Of a stretch of DNA of 64,000 bases, positions 46,036 through 57,583 are shown in pieces. The stretch is from Cryptomeria japonica (taxonomy: Eukaryota; Streptophyta; Pinopsida; Cupressales; Cupressaceae). The stretch spans positions 329,501 to 393,500 of the forward strand of contig NW_026728903.1 of the NCBI RefSeq assembly GCF_030272615.1, written 5' to 3'. Position 1 is the stretch's first letter, and every line of letters starts with the position of its first letter. The notes beneath the pieces are model-generated. The model was not told where the DNA came from and searched no databases. It was given only the letters and a program-made list of their open reading frames with translations. Position numbers and translations under genes: made by a program.

Positions 46036-48197
46036 ATGCAACCTAGTATGAATCAAATATTTTCAAATCCTTTCGAGGGTCCAAATCTAGAAGACACCGA
46101 AATTTCTAAAGGACTCCTTCAAGAGTGTCAAGAAAGTTCTTCATTTCAAAAACTTGTGGAAAGACTCATAGAAAACGACAAAGAAAAATATATGCTCATG
46201 CTCACAAGAAAAGGAGTTAAACTTCCTAAGGACTTTGACACTGACATTTTTAGAACAAAGTCCCAACATTATGACTATCAAGAATGACAAAGAGAGGAGG
46301 AAGCACGTGACCTAGAACAAAACACACCAGAGAAAAATCTGCCAGAACATAATTTACCTGAGAAAAACATCCCAGAGCAAAACATACCATTTCACACACC
46401 ATTTCATTTTAGAACCAATAGAAGAGAAGAACTCTTCCCTCGAAAAATGAATGCACCCTTGGTTGCTCTTACACAGCAAATGCAAATGCTGCAAAGACAA
46501 ATGCAAGACATGCAACAAGGATCAATAGTACAGTATTCCTTAAATGAAATTTGACTTATCCATTTGATAGACGGTCAAACATGGTACCTTTTCCCCCAAA
46601 CTTAGATATTCTCAAATTTGACAAATATGATGGGTAAAGCGATCCTCGTGATCATGTTCAGGAATTTTGTACCATGAGTCTTGAATTTGCTCATGATGAC
46701 ACCTATTTGATGAGGTTATTCCCAAGAAGCTTGGGAGGACAAACAATGGAATGGTTATCCAAAATCACACCTCCTGTCAGATCATTTGACGAATTAGTCA
46801 AAAAATTCATAATTTAATATTCCTACAACATTCAACATGCTATCACTATGCTAGATGTTTGTAACACCAAGAAGAAAAACAATGAAACATTCATGGTATT
46901 CCTTCAATGTTGGTGATGTATGGTTTCAAGATATCCTCGTGATGTACCTGAAAAAGAAAAAATGAAAATTTTCATCGACAACTGGAATAGTGAGATGAGT
47001 TACATACTCAAGCTACAATGCATACCATCTTTTTCCAAATTAATTGAAAATGGCATCCAAGTAGAGGAGGCATGTGTCAAGAAAGGAACATTGAAATTAT
47101 TCAAAGAAGGAACAAATTCATCAAACTACAACAATCAAAACAACAACCTAGACAAATTTAGGTTTTGGACTAGAAACAAAAACACTAGAAATGAAGGAGG
47201 AAATGAATCAAATGATACAAAGTCCAAGCAACCAGTGCTAGCATTATTAGGTAATCCTCAAGCTACAAATAATCCAAAAGGTGCTAACCAAGGCACTAAC
47301 ATTTATGCACCAAATTCCAATCAAGATCAACTCAACACAAACAACACCAACAATACCCAAAGTAATAACGCCAATCAAGGACCTATTCCAAATTCATGAG
47401 GTAACAACAATAACTTTCCAAAATGCATTTACACACCACTAGGGCAATCATTAGAGTCAACATTCAGAGAACTCCTGGCAAACAAAATTATCTCCTTACC
47501 AATGATCAACAACTTTGAGCCACAAATCAAACCACCCTAGTGGAATGACTCACACTTTTGTGATTTTCAATGCAACAAAGGTCATCAAACAAATGATTAC
47601 ATGAGACTGAAAAACATTGTTCAAGACATGATTGATAGAGGCGATTTAATAGTCGATGGTCTCAAGACAAATAGTGACCATGGAGCCTTTAAGAATCCTC
47701 TTGCAAACTACAACAAGGATGGAGCTTCAACCTCAAATGATACATGTGGAGCTCATATCAATCACATATACAATAACACCATCAATAATATATCAGTTGA
47801 AGACAATCAAGTAAATGTCATCACAATCAAAGACAAGCATGAACATGAATCCGTTAATGTAACAACCAGAGCTCAAAAATATGTCTTGAAGTGGCGTACA
47901 TCAACAACAAACGCCATACCCAAAATTCAATATGATTTGGTCCGTCAACTGCGTAAAAATCCTACTCAAATATCTATACTGGAGTTGTTAAAACTTTTGC
48001 CAAAACACAAGGACATATTGGAGCAAGCATTATTGGAAACAAATGTACCTCAAGATCTGGATACTGACAAATTCCAAGCCATGGTGGCTCACATAACAGG
48101 GCCTCATAACCTTACCTTCTTAGAGCACAGTAATATCTCATTAAGCCATCCACACAATACTCCACTCCATATTGAAGTCATGGTCTATAAACACTGA
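46036..48197 (+). pseudogene. Gag of element D
   Basis: Starts at ATG 46036 (MQPSMNQIFSNPFEGPNLED). After a TGA at 46285-46287 a PEKN/PEHN/PEQN-type repeated segment follows, then the gag core (PPNLDILKFDKYDG, DPRDHVQEFCTMSLEFAHDD, LMRLFPRSLGGQTMEWLSKI) and an open segment from 46920 to 47399. That segment ends in an Asn-rich region (NNTNNTQSNNANQGPIPNS). A Cys/His-type finger follows (HFCDFQCNKGHQTNDYMRLK, near 47555-47612), with the last Cys replaced by Tyr. The frame 47601-48197 continues to just before the protease. At least five stops. The family pattern is Tat-type gag. Confidence 0.88.
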
Positions 48198-49150
48198 GTT
48201 AAACGAGTATTAATAGATGGAGGAGCTGGACTCAATATCTATACCTTGAAACTTATCCATGCATTAGGCTTCTCTGAGGAGTCTATTGATCCATGCAAAA
48301 AGATCACTATTAAAGCATATGATGATGAGGAAAGATCATCCAAAGGAATAGAAATGTTGCCAATTCAAGTAGGACCAATACAAAAGGACACTATGTGCCA
48401 AGTCTTAGACATAGACCTACATATAATATCTTATTGGGTCAACCTTGGATACATGAAATGCAAGAAGTAACTTCCACTTATCATCAATGTGTTAAATTCC
48501 CCTACAATGGACAGGAGATTTCTATATCAATAGATCATAACCTTTTTCAACATTGTAATGCTATGGAGGCAGCCCAAGACAGCCTGGTTCCACATAACAG
48601 AGAAAAACAAAATTCCTCAGCACCAGATCTTCAACAAGAAAAGTCTAAATCACTATCTATGGATTTCAAGAAGAAAATGAAAATTAAAGAGCAAGGCATG
48701 GGCGAATACTCTTTGGAGCCTTTGTGTTTAGCCAACTTACTAGAATCACCTAAATCTCATGGATTACCTACAACATCAACACATCAAGCAACACAGCCCA
48801 TCACCAAGTTTGATGGAAAATTTATCCAACTAGGCACTCTAGCACATGAATCAGAAGAAACAGACATCCTTAGTTGGCTATACAAGGATGAGGGAGACAA
48901 TGACAAAGCAACTACTATGGAAGTAGCCATACCAACACACCTGTATGGAAAAGGCTACTTGATCATGCAACAAATGGGATACAATGGAAAAGGACCTATC
49001 GACAAACATGAGGAAGGCATCACGGAACCTTTAGATCCTCCTTCACAATTCAGTAAAGACAAAACAGGATTGGGCTATGAACACCTTCTACCACCAAGGA
49101 AGACACCAAGCAAATACCAAAAACCTCAGTGGAAACCCAAGAAGAAATAA
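48198..49150 (+). pseudogene. Protease and G-patch of element D
   Basis: The retropepsin active site reads VLIDGGAGLNIYTLKL (catalytic Asp codon 48216-48218), with the D-G-G form seen in Tat elements. A frameshift near 48420 leads into [16 protein letters not shown] linker follows and then a G-patch ([20 protein letters not shown], about 48955-49015) and LGYEHLLPP. Open from 48395 to 49150. The G-patch next to protease is a known accessory domain in some retroelements; its role here is not shown. Confidence 0.88.
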
Positions 49151-49366
49151 AAGGAGGACTCCTGGTAGGAAGCACTATTTGAGTTAGCAGAGACAATATG
49201 CAAAGAACATGAATATCAAGAATGAAAGCAACATCAAGAGAAGCCCATCATTCAAAAGAAGGCAACATCTATAGAAGTACATCATGTTTAAGAACCAATA
49301 TCCAACAAAGAAGAATCACCTCCTGATAACATCATTCCTCTCCAAGGAGAGACAGTATATGATCAA

Positions 49367-49957
49367 ATGCAAAGAGTGGAAGCAAGATCTGACATAGAAT
49401 CAAAGAAAACTATCAGACTTGTATCAATCATCAAAGACTTGTTTTCACCCTACAACATACCAGTCCACAACACTGCCAGAATCTGGGATAATACCTTGGA
49501 GACTGATTCAAATGAATATGAATGGAGTAGCTATTCCAATATTACTGAAGATATTACTGAAAATGATAGTCATACACCCATCTCTCAAGAAGAACATGGC
49601 ACAGAACCTAGACTACTTGAATTTGGTCCACAAAATATCCATGACACCATAGAAAGCGAGCAGAAACATTACGAGCAAGTTTACACGAAAGATGATACCA
49701 TCGAAGACCTTGACAACATCCTTAACTTCTTCAATACCCTGACCAAACACAATGATACCTCCATCCTGACACTTACAACATCTGAACTTGATTTGCCTAA
49801 TGACTCCTTACCACTTGTCTTTCCTGACCTCATAGACTGGGACGAACCTGAAAACCATGACATAGCAATTTTCCCAAATGATGAATCCATTATCCATTAC
49901 TTATGTACCATTAACCCGGAAATAGACTCTACCAATGAACAAAGTAACAACATCTAG
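49367..49957 (+). CDS. Acidic linker ORF between protease and RT of D
   Basis: A 196-residue open frame rich in Asp, Glu, Asn, Ser and Thr (ENDSHTPISQEEHGTEP, NDSLPLVFPDLIDWDEPENH), with no recognised domain and no membrane segment. It is in the position of the poorly conserved pol linker of Tat elements. Unlike its neighbours it is free of stops, but that may be chance. Probably part of the polyprotein rather than a separate gene. Confidence 0.5.
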   Translation: MQRVEARSDIESKKTIRLVSIIKDLFSPYNIPVHNTARIWDNTLETDSNEYEWSSYSNITEDITENDSHTPISQEEHGTEPRLLEFGPQNIHDTIESEQKHYEQVYTKDDTIEDLDNILNFFNTLTKHNDTSILTLTTSELDLPNDSLPLVFPDLIDWDEPENHDIAIFPNDESIIHYLCTINPEIDSTNEQSNNI

Positions 49958-50029
49958 AATCAGGGGAGTGCCAAGTCTCTCAGTCACAAAAATGAACAAA
50001 ATAAAGGATCTACTACTGAAAACTAGTCA

Positions 50030-51680
50030 ATGGCAGCAATAGATCACAAAAAAGTAAAAATAAAGGACGCATCTGAGGGTGAAAACCTTTTTAAGGCACC
50101 TAAAGATGGGAGACTTGACACTCTTCCTAAGCATTATCATGAGCGATCACCCATATTGATTGAGCCCGCTCAATCAATCAACATTGGTACTATAGAAGGA
50201 ACCAAGAATATACACCTAGCCGAATCTTTGACAGAGGAAGAAAGATCAGAGTTTATCAAATTTTTTAAAGAAAAGCAAATCAACTTTGCTTGGTCATATG
50301 CAGATATGCCTGGGATTGATCCACAATTGATCATGCATCACCTATCCATTACTCTGGGAGCTAATCCAGTCAAGCAAAAACTATGAAAGATGAATCCACA
50401 TGTGGCACTCATGGTTAAAGATGAACTGAAGAAACTATTGGATGTTGGGTTCATTCAAATTATCAACTATGCTGAATGGATTTCCAACATTGTACTAGTA
50501 TCAAAACTAGATGGCAGTACCAGAATATGCACTGATTTTAGAGATGTCAACAAAGCCTGTCCCAAGGATGACTTTCCTTTACCCAATATCAACATAATTG
50601 TAGACCTTAGAGCAGGCCATGCAATGCTATCACTAATGGATGGTTTTTCAGGCTATAATCAAATCACGATAGCCCCGAAGGATCAAGATAGAACAACATT
50701 CACCTAGCCCTAGGGAACATACTGTTGGAATGTCATGCCTTTTGGCTTGAAGAATGCTGGGGCAACTTATAAACGTGTAATGACAACAATATTTCATGAT
50801 ATGATGCATACCTTCATGGAAGACTATGTGGATGATTTAATGACAAAATCATTCACCCGGGCAGAACATCTGGACATACTAGAGAAAATATTTGAAAGAA
50901 TGGAGAAATTCCAAGTCAGGCTCAACCCTAAGAAGTGTGTCTTTGGGGTAAGATCAGGCAAATTACTAGGCTACATAGTCTCAGAAAAGGGCATTGAAGA
51001 AGATCCAGCAAAGGTATAGGCCATCATGGAAATGCCACCACCTAAGAATATCAGCCAACTCAGATCTCTACAAGGACGACTCCAGTCAATCAGGTAGTTC
51101 ATCGCCCAACAAGCAGATAAAAGTCTACCATTCAATCATCTACTACATAAGAATGTACCATTCAAATGGGAAGCCAAATGTGCAAAATCATTTTATCAAA
51201 TCAAGCAATACCTGATGAATCCACCAGTTCTAGTACCATCGATAGCAGGGAAGCCACTCATTCTCTACATTTCAACAACAGATATATCACTGGGGGTATT
51301 ATTAGCACAACAAGATCAACAAGGCAAGGAAAAAGCTATATATTACATCAGTGGGACATTAAATGGCTATGAGCTAAATTACACATTTATTGAGAAGGCC
51401 TTCTTAGCTATGGTCTTCGCCTCTCAAAAGTTCTGACATTACATGCTAGCTCACACAATCAAGATAGTAGAAAAGATTGATCCTCTCAAATATTTTCTCA
51501 ACAAAGTAGCTCTTACAGGAAGATTGGCTAAATGGGTCATGATTCTCACTGAGTTTGATATTCACTACACGGAGTGAAGAGCTATCAAGGGATAGGTAAT
51601 TGTCGATCAACTAGCTGAAGTACCGCTACTTGGTAAACAACCACTGGAGATTGAATTTCTAGATAGAGATGTCCTTACTA
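50030..51680 (+). pseudogene. Reverse transcriptase and first RNase H of D
   Basis: The segment at 50030-50386 leads in with INFAWSYADMPGIDPQLIMH. RT follows: TRICTDFRDVNKACPKDDFP, LSLMDGFSGYNQI, MPFGLKNAGATYKRVM and an intact YVDD (50825-50836). Thumb text and RNase H follow (LILYISTTDISLGVLLAQQD, YYISGTLNGYELNYTFIEKA), then TGRLAKWVMILTEFDIHYTE. Stops fall near 50384, 50705, 50711, 51017, 51095, 51435, 51575 and 51593. Several are TAG where Trp or Gln is expected. Confidence 0.92.
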
Positions 51681-52030
51681 TTTCCACCAAACAATGGACC
51701 CTATACTTTGATGGTTCTTACACTCAACATAGCTCTGGTGTCGACATCTTGTTCGTCACTCCGGAAGGACACACCATACCAAGATCATACAGACTCATGT
51801 TTCCATGCACAAATAACATCGCTGAGTATGAAGCATTGGTCATAGGAATCAAAATGGTTGTAGAATGGAGAATAACAGAACTCAAAGTCTATGGAGATTC
51901 ACAACTGGTTATAAACCAAATCAATGATGAATATCAGACGAAAGATGACAAGCTGCTACCCTACAAAAAAATGGTGGATGACTTCAAATAGTATTTTGTA
52001 CACATTACCTTTGAACAAATACCAAGGTTG
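51681..52030 (+). pseudogene. Second (archaeal-type) RNase H of D
   Basis: Text TLYFDGSYTQHSSGVDILFV, NNIAEYEALVIGIKM and VYGDSQLVINQINDEYQTKD shows the D...E...D pattern of an extra RNase H that lies between the first RNase H and integrase only in Tat-type gypsy elements. It retains the three acidic residues by eye. Ends at a TAG near 51989. Confidence 0.88.
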
Positions 52031-53436
52031 GACAACAGAGCAGCTAATGCAATGGCTACTATCACTTCGCTACTACAAATTCTAGAGCAACAAGCTCATT
52101 ATGAATTCCTAGTAGAGCAACTGTTTTCCCCAGCCTATAAAAATTTTGCATCCCAAGTCATCTATGCCTTAATTGGTTCAGACTCCCCCTTATATGGAAT
52201 GATATATGAATATCTTAAAACCAATACCCTACCCATTGACCTATCTCGGAACCAGAAACACAACTTTATCCAACAAGCCACCCATTATACCCGAACTGCT
52301 GATACTCTTTACCGTCAAGGTCTAGATGGTACTCTTCTTTGTTGCCTTGATCATAATAAATCTGACTCTGCTTTACATGAGCTTCATGAAGGTATATGTG
52401 GCACACATTCAAGTGGTCCTACTCTTGCTTAAAAACTTTTAAGAATTGGATATTATTGGCCGACGATGGAAAAAGACTCATATCAATTTGCAAAGAAATG
52501 TCCTAAATGCCAAATCCATGGCAATCTTATACATGCACCATCACAGGAATTGCAGCCATGTACAACATCTTGGCCTTTTTGTCAGTGGGGCCTGGACTTA
52601 GTAGGCAAAATACATCCTTCATCTTCAAATGGACACAAGGTCATTATCACGACAACATAGTACTTTACCAAATGGATTGAAGCAGTTCCCATGACCACAG
52701 TTACTAGAAAACAGATTGCTTCTTTCATTCTTAATTATCTGATTTGCAGATATGGCATTCCAAGTTCCATCATCACAGACAATGGATGTCCTTTCAAAAA
52801 TTAGGATGTGAGAGAACTATGTGAACGATTCAAAATCCAACATCGTTTCTCTACACCTTACTACCCATAGGGGAATGGTCAAGCAAAGGCATCCAATAAA
52901 ACCATATTGAAACTCCTCAAGAAGACAGTAAATGATGCAGGAAAATATTGGCACGTGCAACTCAATCCAACACTTTGGACATATAGAACTAGCATCCGCA
53001 CACTGACAGGAGCCATGGCATATTCATTGGTGTATGGATCCAAAGCAATTTTACCCTTAGAGGTAGAAATCCCATCTCTCAGAGTATCTTTAAAAGGTCT
53101 CATTCCAGATGAAGAGTATTGAGTCAACCGACTGCAAGAGCTTGAACTTCTAGATGAAAAATGACAACATTCCTACACTCACCTCAAAGCATATCAGCAA
53201 CGTATGTGCAGAAGCTACAACCACAAGGTCATTCCCATAATTTTTAAAATTGCTGATCTAGCACTCAAGAAAAATCCTAGACATCAGCAAGATCAGGAAA
53301 AGAAAGGGAGATTTGAACCTTACTGGTTAGGTCCCTATGTCAGCATATCATCCTAAGGATCAAGTGCTTATTACCTAACAACTTCAGAAGGAGATGTTCT
53401 TGGTGAACCAACTAACAGCATCCATTTGAAGAAATA
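52031..53436 (+). pseudogene. Integrase of element D
   Basis: A spacer (RLDNRAANAMATITSLLQIL) precedes an HHCC zinc domain (HELHEGICGTHSSG ... CPKCQIHGNLIH, 52380-52540). The core has WGLDLVGKIHPSSSNGHKVI, SIITDNGCPFKN, and GNGQAKASNKTIL, where the third catalytic residue is Lys (codon 52886-52888) instead of the usual Glu. Six or more stops. The C-terminal text RFEPYWLGPYVSISS and EPTNSIHLKK ends near 53436. No chromodomain follows, as expected for this branch. Confidence 0.9.
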
Positions 53437-54374
53437 ATACACTTGAGCAGTCTAATGCATGGAAAAATAAAAAAATATGAAAAAATCAAGAAAAAGCAAA
53501 TAAAAGGTACAATAAAAGCAACTAGTGAAAACCTGGCAACATGCTCTACTGCAATCGGACAACTCCTCTATCTATATTTACTACCAAGTCGTTATATCCC
53601 CAGTCAAGCACTATCAGCCATCGCCCGACATTTTTATCACATTATCCAGGACATACTTAGCGTAGTCACTATCCTGGTTTATCCACATATCCTTTCATTG
53701 TATCCCACCATGGCTTGGTAATCACTATACATATCCACATTAAGAGGAAAACTCAGCTAGGGGCAGCATTGATCAAAACTTGCGGTAAACTTAGACAATC
53801 ATATCTAACAAACAAATCAATAGTCACAAAACCAAACATTGATCACTTTATAGATTCAAAACTCATGATGGATGATTTTCTGAAGTATCAAATGTTTGCA
53901 TCTTGCATGAAGTTCTTACTATTTTGGCACTTGAACTCTTTTTGAACTATTGGATCCTCTACATTTTCTCAACGATGCATCGAGCTAGAGAAAGTCATGG
54001 AGCCTCCAATATCTTTTTAGTTTTGTCTGTGAGGCGATCATTTGTACTATGCAAATACTTGTCTCAAGACGTGATTCAAAGCATATCACTGAAGACATGA
54101 ATCCACTTTGTGCATACAAATGGTTTAATCTTGACTTTTTATATGCAATCTGCACTCAGGTTGTCTTGGTTCAATTATACCTTGACGCTTGTGCCATCTT
54201 GCAAAATAAAAAATCATGTAAATTTTTCTCAGGTCATTATGGTTCAATTATACCATTATGCTTGTATAAATTTTCAACATATCCCAAACAAATCAATGCT
54301 CAATGATGATACCTACAAAGAAGGCAAAAACATGTGACTATACAGGGATGACAAACACAAAATGAGGATGCTCA

Positions 54375-54476
54375 AATTAGTTGCATATCATCTTACAATT
54401 AGTTGCATATCATTTTACAATTAGTTGCATATCATCTTACAATTAGTTGCATATCATTTTATAATTAGTTGCGCAC
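54375..54476 (+). repeat. 22-bp tandem repeat, 4.6 copies
   Basis: AATTAGTTGCATATCATYTTAC units start at 54375, 54397, 54419, 54441 and 54463 (last partial, turning into AATTAGTTGCGCAC). Odd and even copies alternate C and T at one site. Confidence 0.95.
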
Positions 54477-54769
54477 AACATATTATTATCATACATCTCG
54501 TTTTTAAGATACATCTCACATCAAATCATATTATACAAGATACATCTCATACATCATGCATTATCACATCATATCCAATCATCATCAAATCAAAATCAAC
54601 TTGAAACATTGCAAATCAAATCAAGTTATATCGGAACTCATATTGGACAACTTATCAAAACAATGACAATAGACACACAGACTGCCACTTTGCGCTTATC
54701 CCCAGAAAACTGGCAAAAACCTACCTATTTTTTCTTCATCTAAAATCCCACTTTACCCAACATTTTCCA

Positions 54770-55110
54770 CTCATGCGCTACCCTATCCTATCTACATGCC
54801 ACCAAAACTATCCTAAGCGCTACAACCCCACATGCACTATCTTATCCTGGCCCTGCGCTACACCATTAACCCTATGCACTAGGGTATACCTACATGCTAT
54901 CCTACACTACCCATGGGAGCCCCTGCTAACCCTATGCGCTAGGTCTTTCCTATGTGCTACCCATTTTCTCCTATGCGCTGCCCTGCATCCCTGATGTGCT
55001 AATCTAACCCTATGCGTTATCCTAATCTACCTGGACGCTACCCTACTTCATTAAACTCTACACACTACGCAACCTATCGTATGCGCTACGATTTAACCCA
55101 GACGCGCTAA
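54770..55110 (-). repeat. ATGCGCTA octamer cluster, reverse complement of the leader motif
   Basis: ATGCGCTACCC, AAGCGCTAC, TGCGCTACACC, ATGCACTAGGG, ATGCGCTAGG, ATGTGCTACCC, ATGCGCTGCCC, ATGTGCTAATC, GACGCTACCC, ATGCGCTACG and GACGCGCTAAACC recur at 15-35-base spacing. The octamer is the exact complement of TAGCGCAT in the leader clusters. Confidence 0.8.
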
Positions 55111-55650
55111 ACCGTTAAATTCGCGTGGAAAAATTCTTAAACATGATAAAAAATGACAAAACAAAAATCGAAAAGGGGTAAAAAATGATGAGTTACCAGT
55201 GGTCCATACGTAGTGGGCCTCTAATACCTCTGAACGTGCTCAAATTGATGAGAAGCAAATGGAATCGACATGTTGTCTTTTCTCCAAGTGTCACTTTCTC
55301 CAAAGTCAGCAAGCACAAATGAGACAAAATAACTCACCTTTTCCCTTTTATAAGGTAAATGAAAATTAGGGTTGCATGGACGAACACGTAAATTTCTCAT
55401 GGTCTCAAATCAAACCCTCACAAACATCATTATCAGGAGATGAATCAACTTCTCACATTCAACATAGACAAAAATTTATAATGCAATCAAAACACATCAA
55501 ATTTTCCAAATTTTGATTCATCTCCCGAGGGGGCATTATCAACATCATTTATCAAATCTAGGGCACGACATGACATAACACTGATCACAACCAAATCATG
55601 ATGATACATCATTTTCTTTGAATCAACATGTGCACACACGTCACTTCAAA

Positions 55651-55661
55651 GAGGGGCAAAA
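55651..55661 (+). other. Polypurine tract of D
   Basis: GAGGGGCAAAA directly before the TGTAGAC of the 3' LTR. Confidence 0.88.
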
Positions 55662-57578
55662 TGTAGACGTATAAAAATGACCATATTCCTAAATGAATAT
55701 TTAATGTTCATTTTATTTCAATTCCTCTATTTTAGTTAAATCTAATTTAATTAAATCACCACATTCTTCTATTTAATTAAATAAATTATTCAATTCATTT
55801 ATTTAAATTCACTTAAGCCCTTTATATCATTTAATTGAATAAATCATTTTATTTAATTAAACCTCTTCTCTCTACTTTTAATTAAATTTACATTTAATTA
55901 AATAGTTTACCCCAATTAAATAAATGTAATTTATTTAAATCTCCAACTTGCAACCAAATTTAAATAGAACAATTCATTCTAATTAATCCTTTATCCTCCA
56001 CCCACTTGTATTTTCCTACAAATGCAAGTTGCACAACTATTTTAAATAAATAAATTATTTATTTAAAATCCTATTTATCCTACCCACTTGAAACCTTTAA
56101 TGGTTTTCCTTAAAGTCTTCAAACTTAATGGCTTCTTTCTAGAGTCTTCTTAAGCCTTTAATGGTTTCCCTTAAAGTCTTCAAACTTAATGGCTTCCTTC
56201 TAGAGTCTTCTTAAGCCTTTAATGGTTTTCCTTAAAGTCTTCAAACTTAATGGCTTCTTTCTAGAGGCTTCTTAAGCCTTTAATGGTTTCCCTCAAAGTC
56301 TTCAAGCATTTAAATCTCTATCTTCCTTTTTCTCATGTAAATAAATTAAGATTTATTTAAATCCAAAATTCACATTCACATTTAAATAAATTAGTATTTA
56401 TTTAAATATTTATCCAAATGCAAATTACACCATTTAATTGAAATAAATGATTTTATTTTAATTAAAAATCCCAAAATTCTTCCCACTTGCATTTTCCTAC
56501 AAAATCCACTTGCATGCCTAAATCCCTTCTAGATTCTTCTAACTCCTTCTAATTAGCCTAATCCTACCCTAATCGTTATCATATTCCTAAATAAAAGGAA
56601 GTCACTTCTCAAAAACCTCCAAAGTCTTCAATAACCATTAAGGCTTTATGTCTTCAAATGGTTAACCTCTAAAGTCTTCCAAACCATTAAAGGCTCTTAC
56701 ATAACCATTTATGGTTAACTCACCTTTTACCTTTGGTTAGAGACTTTCCTCTAACTTAACCATCCTTTTGACTCATGGGTCTCTTCAAATCATTTATTTC
56801 TTTAACTAAGGTAGCCATTTAACCCTTGCACATTCATTTATCCCTTGGATAAAAGGAATATCCATTAACCTAACCCTAACCCAACCCCCTAGGGTAACCA
56901 TCATGTCCCCTCAAGCATTTAATGCTTCCTACCTCTCCTCTCAACTAGTCTTATGTTCACAATTGTCACCATTTCATTGGTGAAAATTGCAAACATGGAT
57001 TGATAACTTTCAATCCTTACCCTTGATAACTCCTCCAATCTTGACCCTCCATTGCCCTATTTTGACTATAAATAGAGCTCTCCTTCCTCAATTTCAAAGA
57101 TCATCCAAGCTTTTAGTATCTCTTTTATGCTCAATTTTATCAATACATCTAGTCTCTCTTTGCAATAGGAATTAATCTAATATAGCATTTTAAAATATTT
57201 CCTTTATCATTATCTTAAATCATTAACTAGTATATCATGTTAGGATAGTATTTATACTAACCTTGTCATCTTATAATCTAGTTTAGCTTATTTTGTAGAA
57301 TCATGCATAAATAGGATGCACCATGTTAAAATCAAACTAAAGCATCCCTTGTTCTTGCATTAGTCATCCTTAAGTCACTTTGCTCAGTGATATGAGAGAA
57401 AAGGCATTGGCTTGAGGGACCTTGTGAGATAGAGAACCATGGAACCTACCTTGGGAAGTTGAGTCATTCTTCATGACTCCATAACTTGCACCAAGAATTA
57501 TTGTGGGTGTGTGGACAAGCCTCTTTGAACTTCAATTTTCACATTTTAAGATTCATCAACCCGCTTTCCCCACATACA
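55662..57578 (+). repeat. 3' LTR of element D
   Basis: 1,917 bp, colinear with 41056-42956, including the palindrome near 56039, the 61-bp units from 56095 and the TATA box at 57067-57074. Ends CATACA, then TAGTG. Confidence 0.95.
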
Positions 57579-57583
57579 TAGTG

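Larger units (their letters stand above)
53437..55650 (+). other. 2.2-kb 3' non-coding region of D
   Basis: Short open frames (53443-53721, 54049-54306) have no recognisable domain. Holds a 22-bp tandem repeat (54375-54476) and an ATGCGCTA octamer cluster (54770-55110). Confidence 0.7.
41056..57578 (+). mobile_element. Giant Ty3/gypsy retrotransposon D (Tat-type, dual RNase H)
   Basis: 16.5 kb. LTRs are 41056-42956 and 55662-57578 (TGTAGAC...CATACA). Target duplication CAGTG/TAGTG (41051-41055 and 57579-57583, one C-to-T change). A long leader (42957-46035), gag, a protease with a G-patch, RT, RNase H, a second archaeal-type RNase H, integrase, then a 2.2-kb 3' region and polypurine tract at 55651-55661. 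The extra RNase H before integrase, the G-patch after protease and the size fit the Tat/Ogre branch. It has many stops in every domain. It inserted into chromovirus C. Confidence 0.93.

Noticed and set aside
48246-48470. Separate 74-codon gene
   Set aside because: It is the protease of D cut by a frameshift, not an independent gene.
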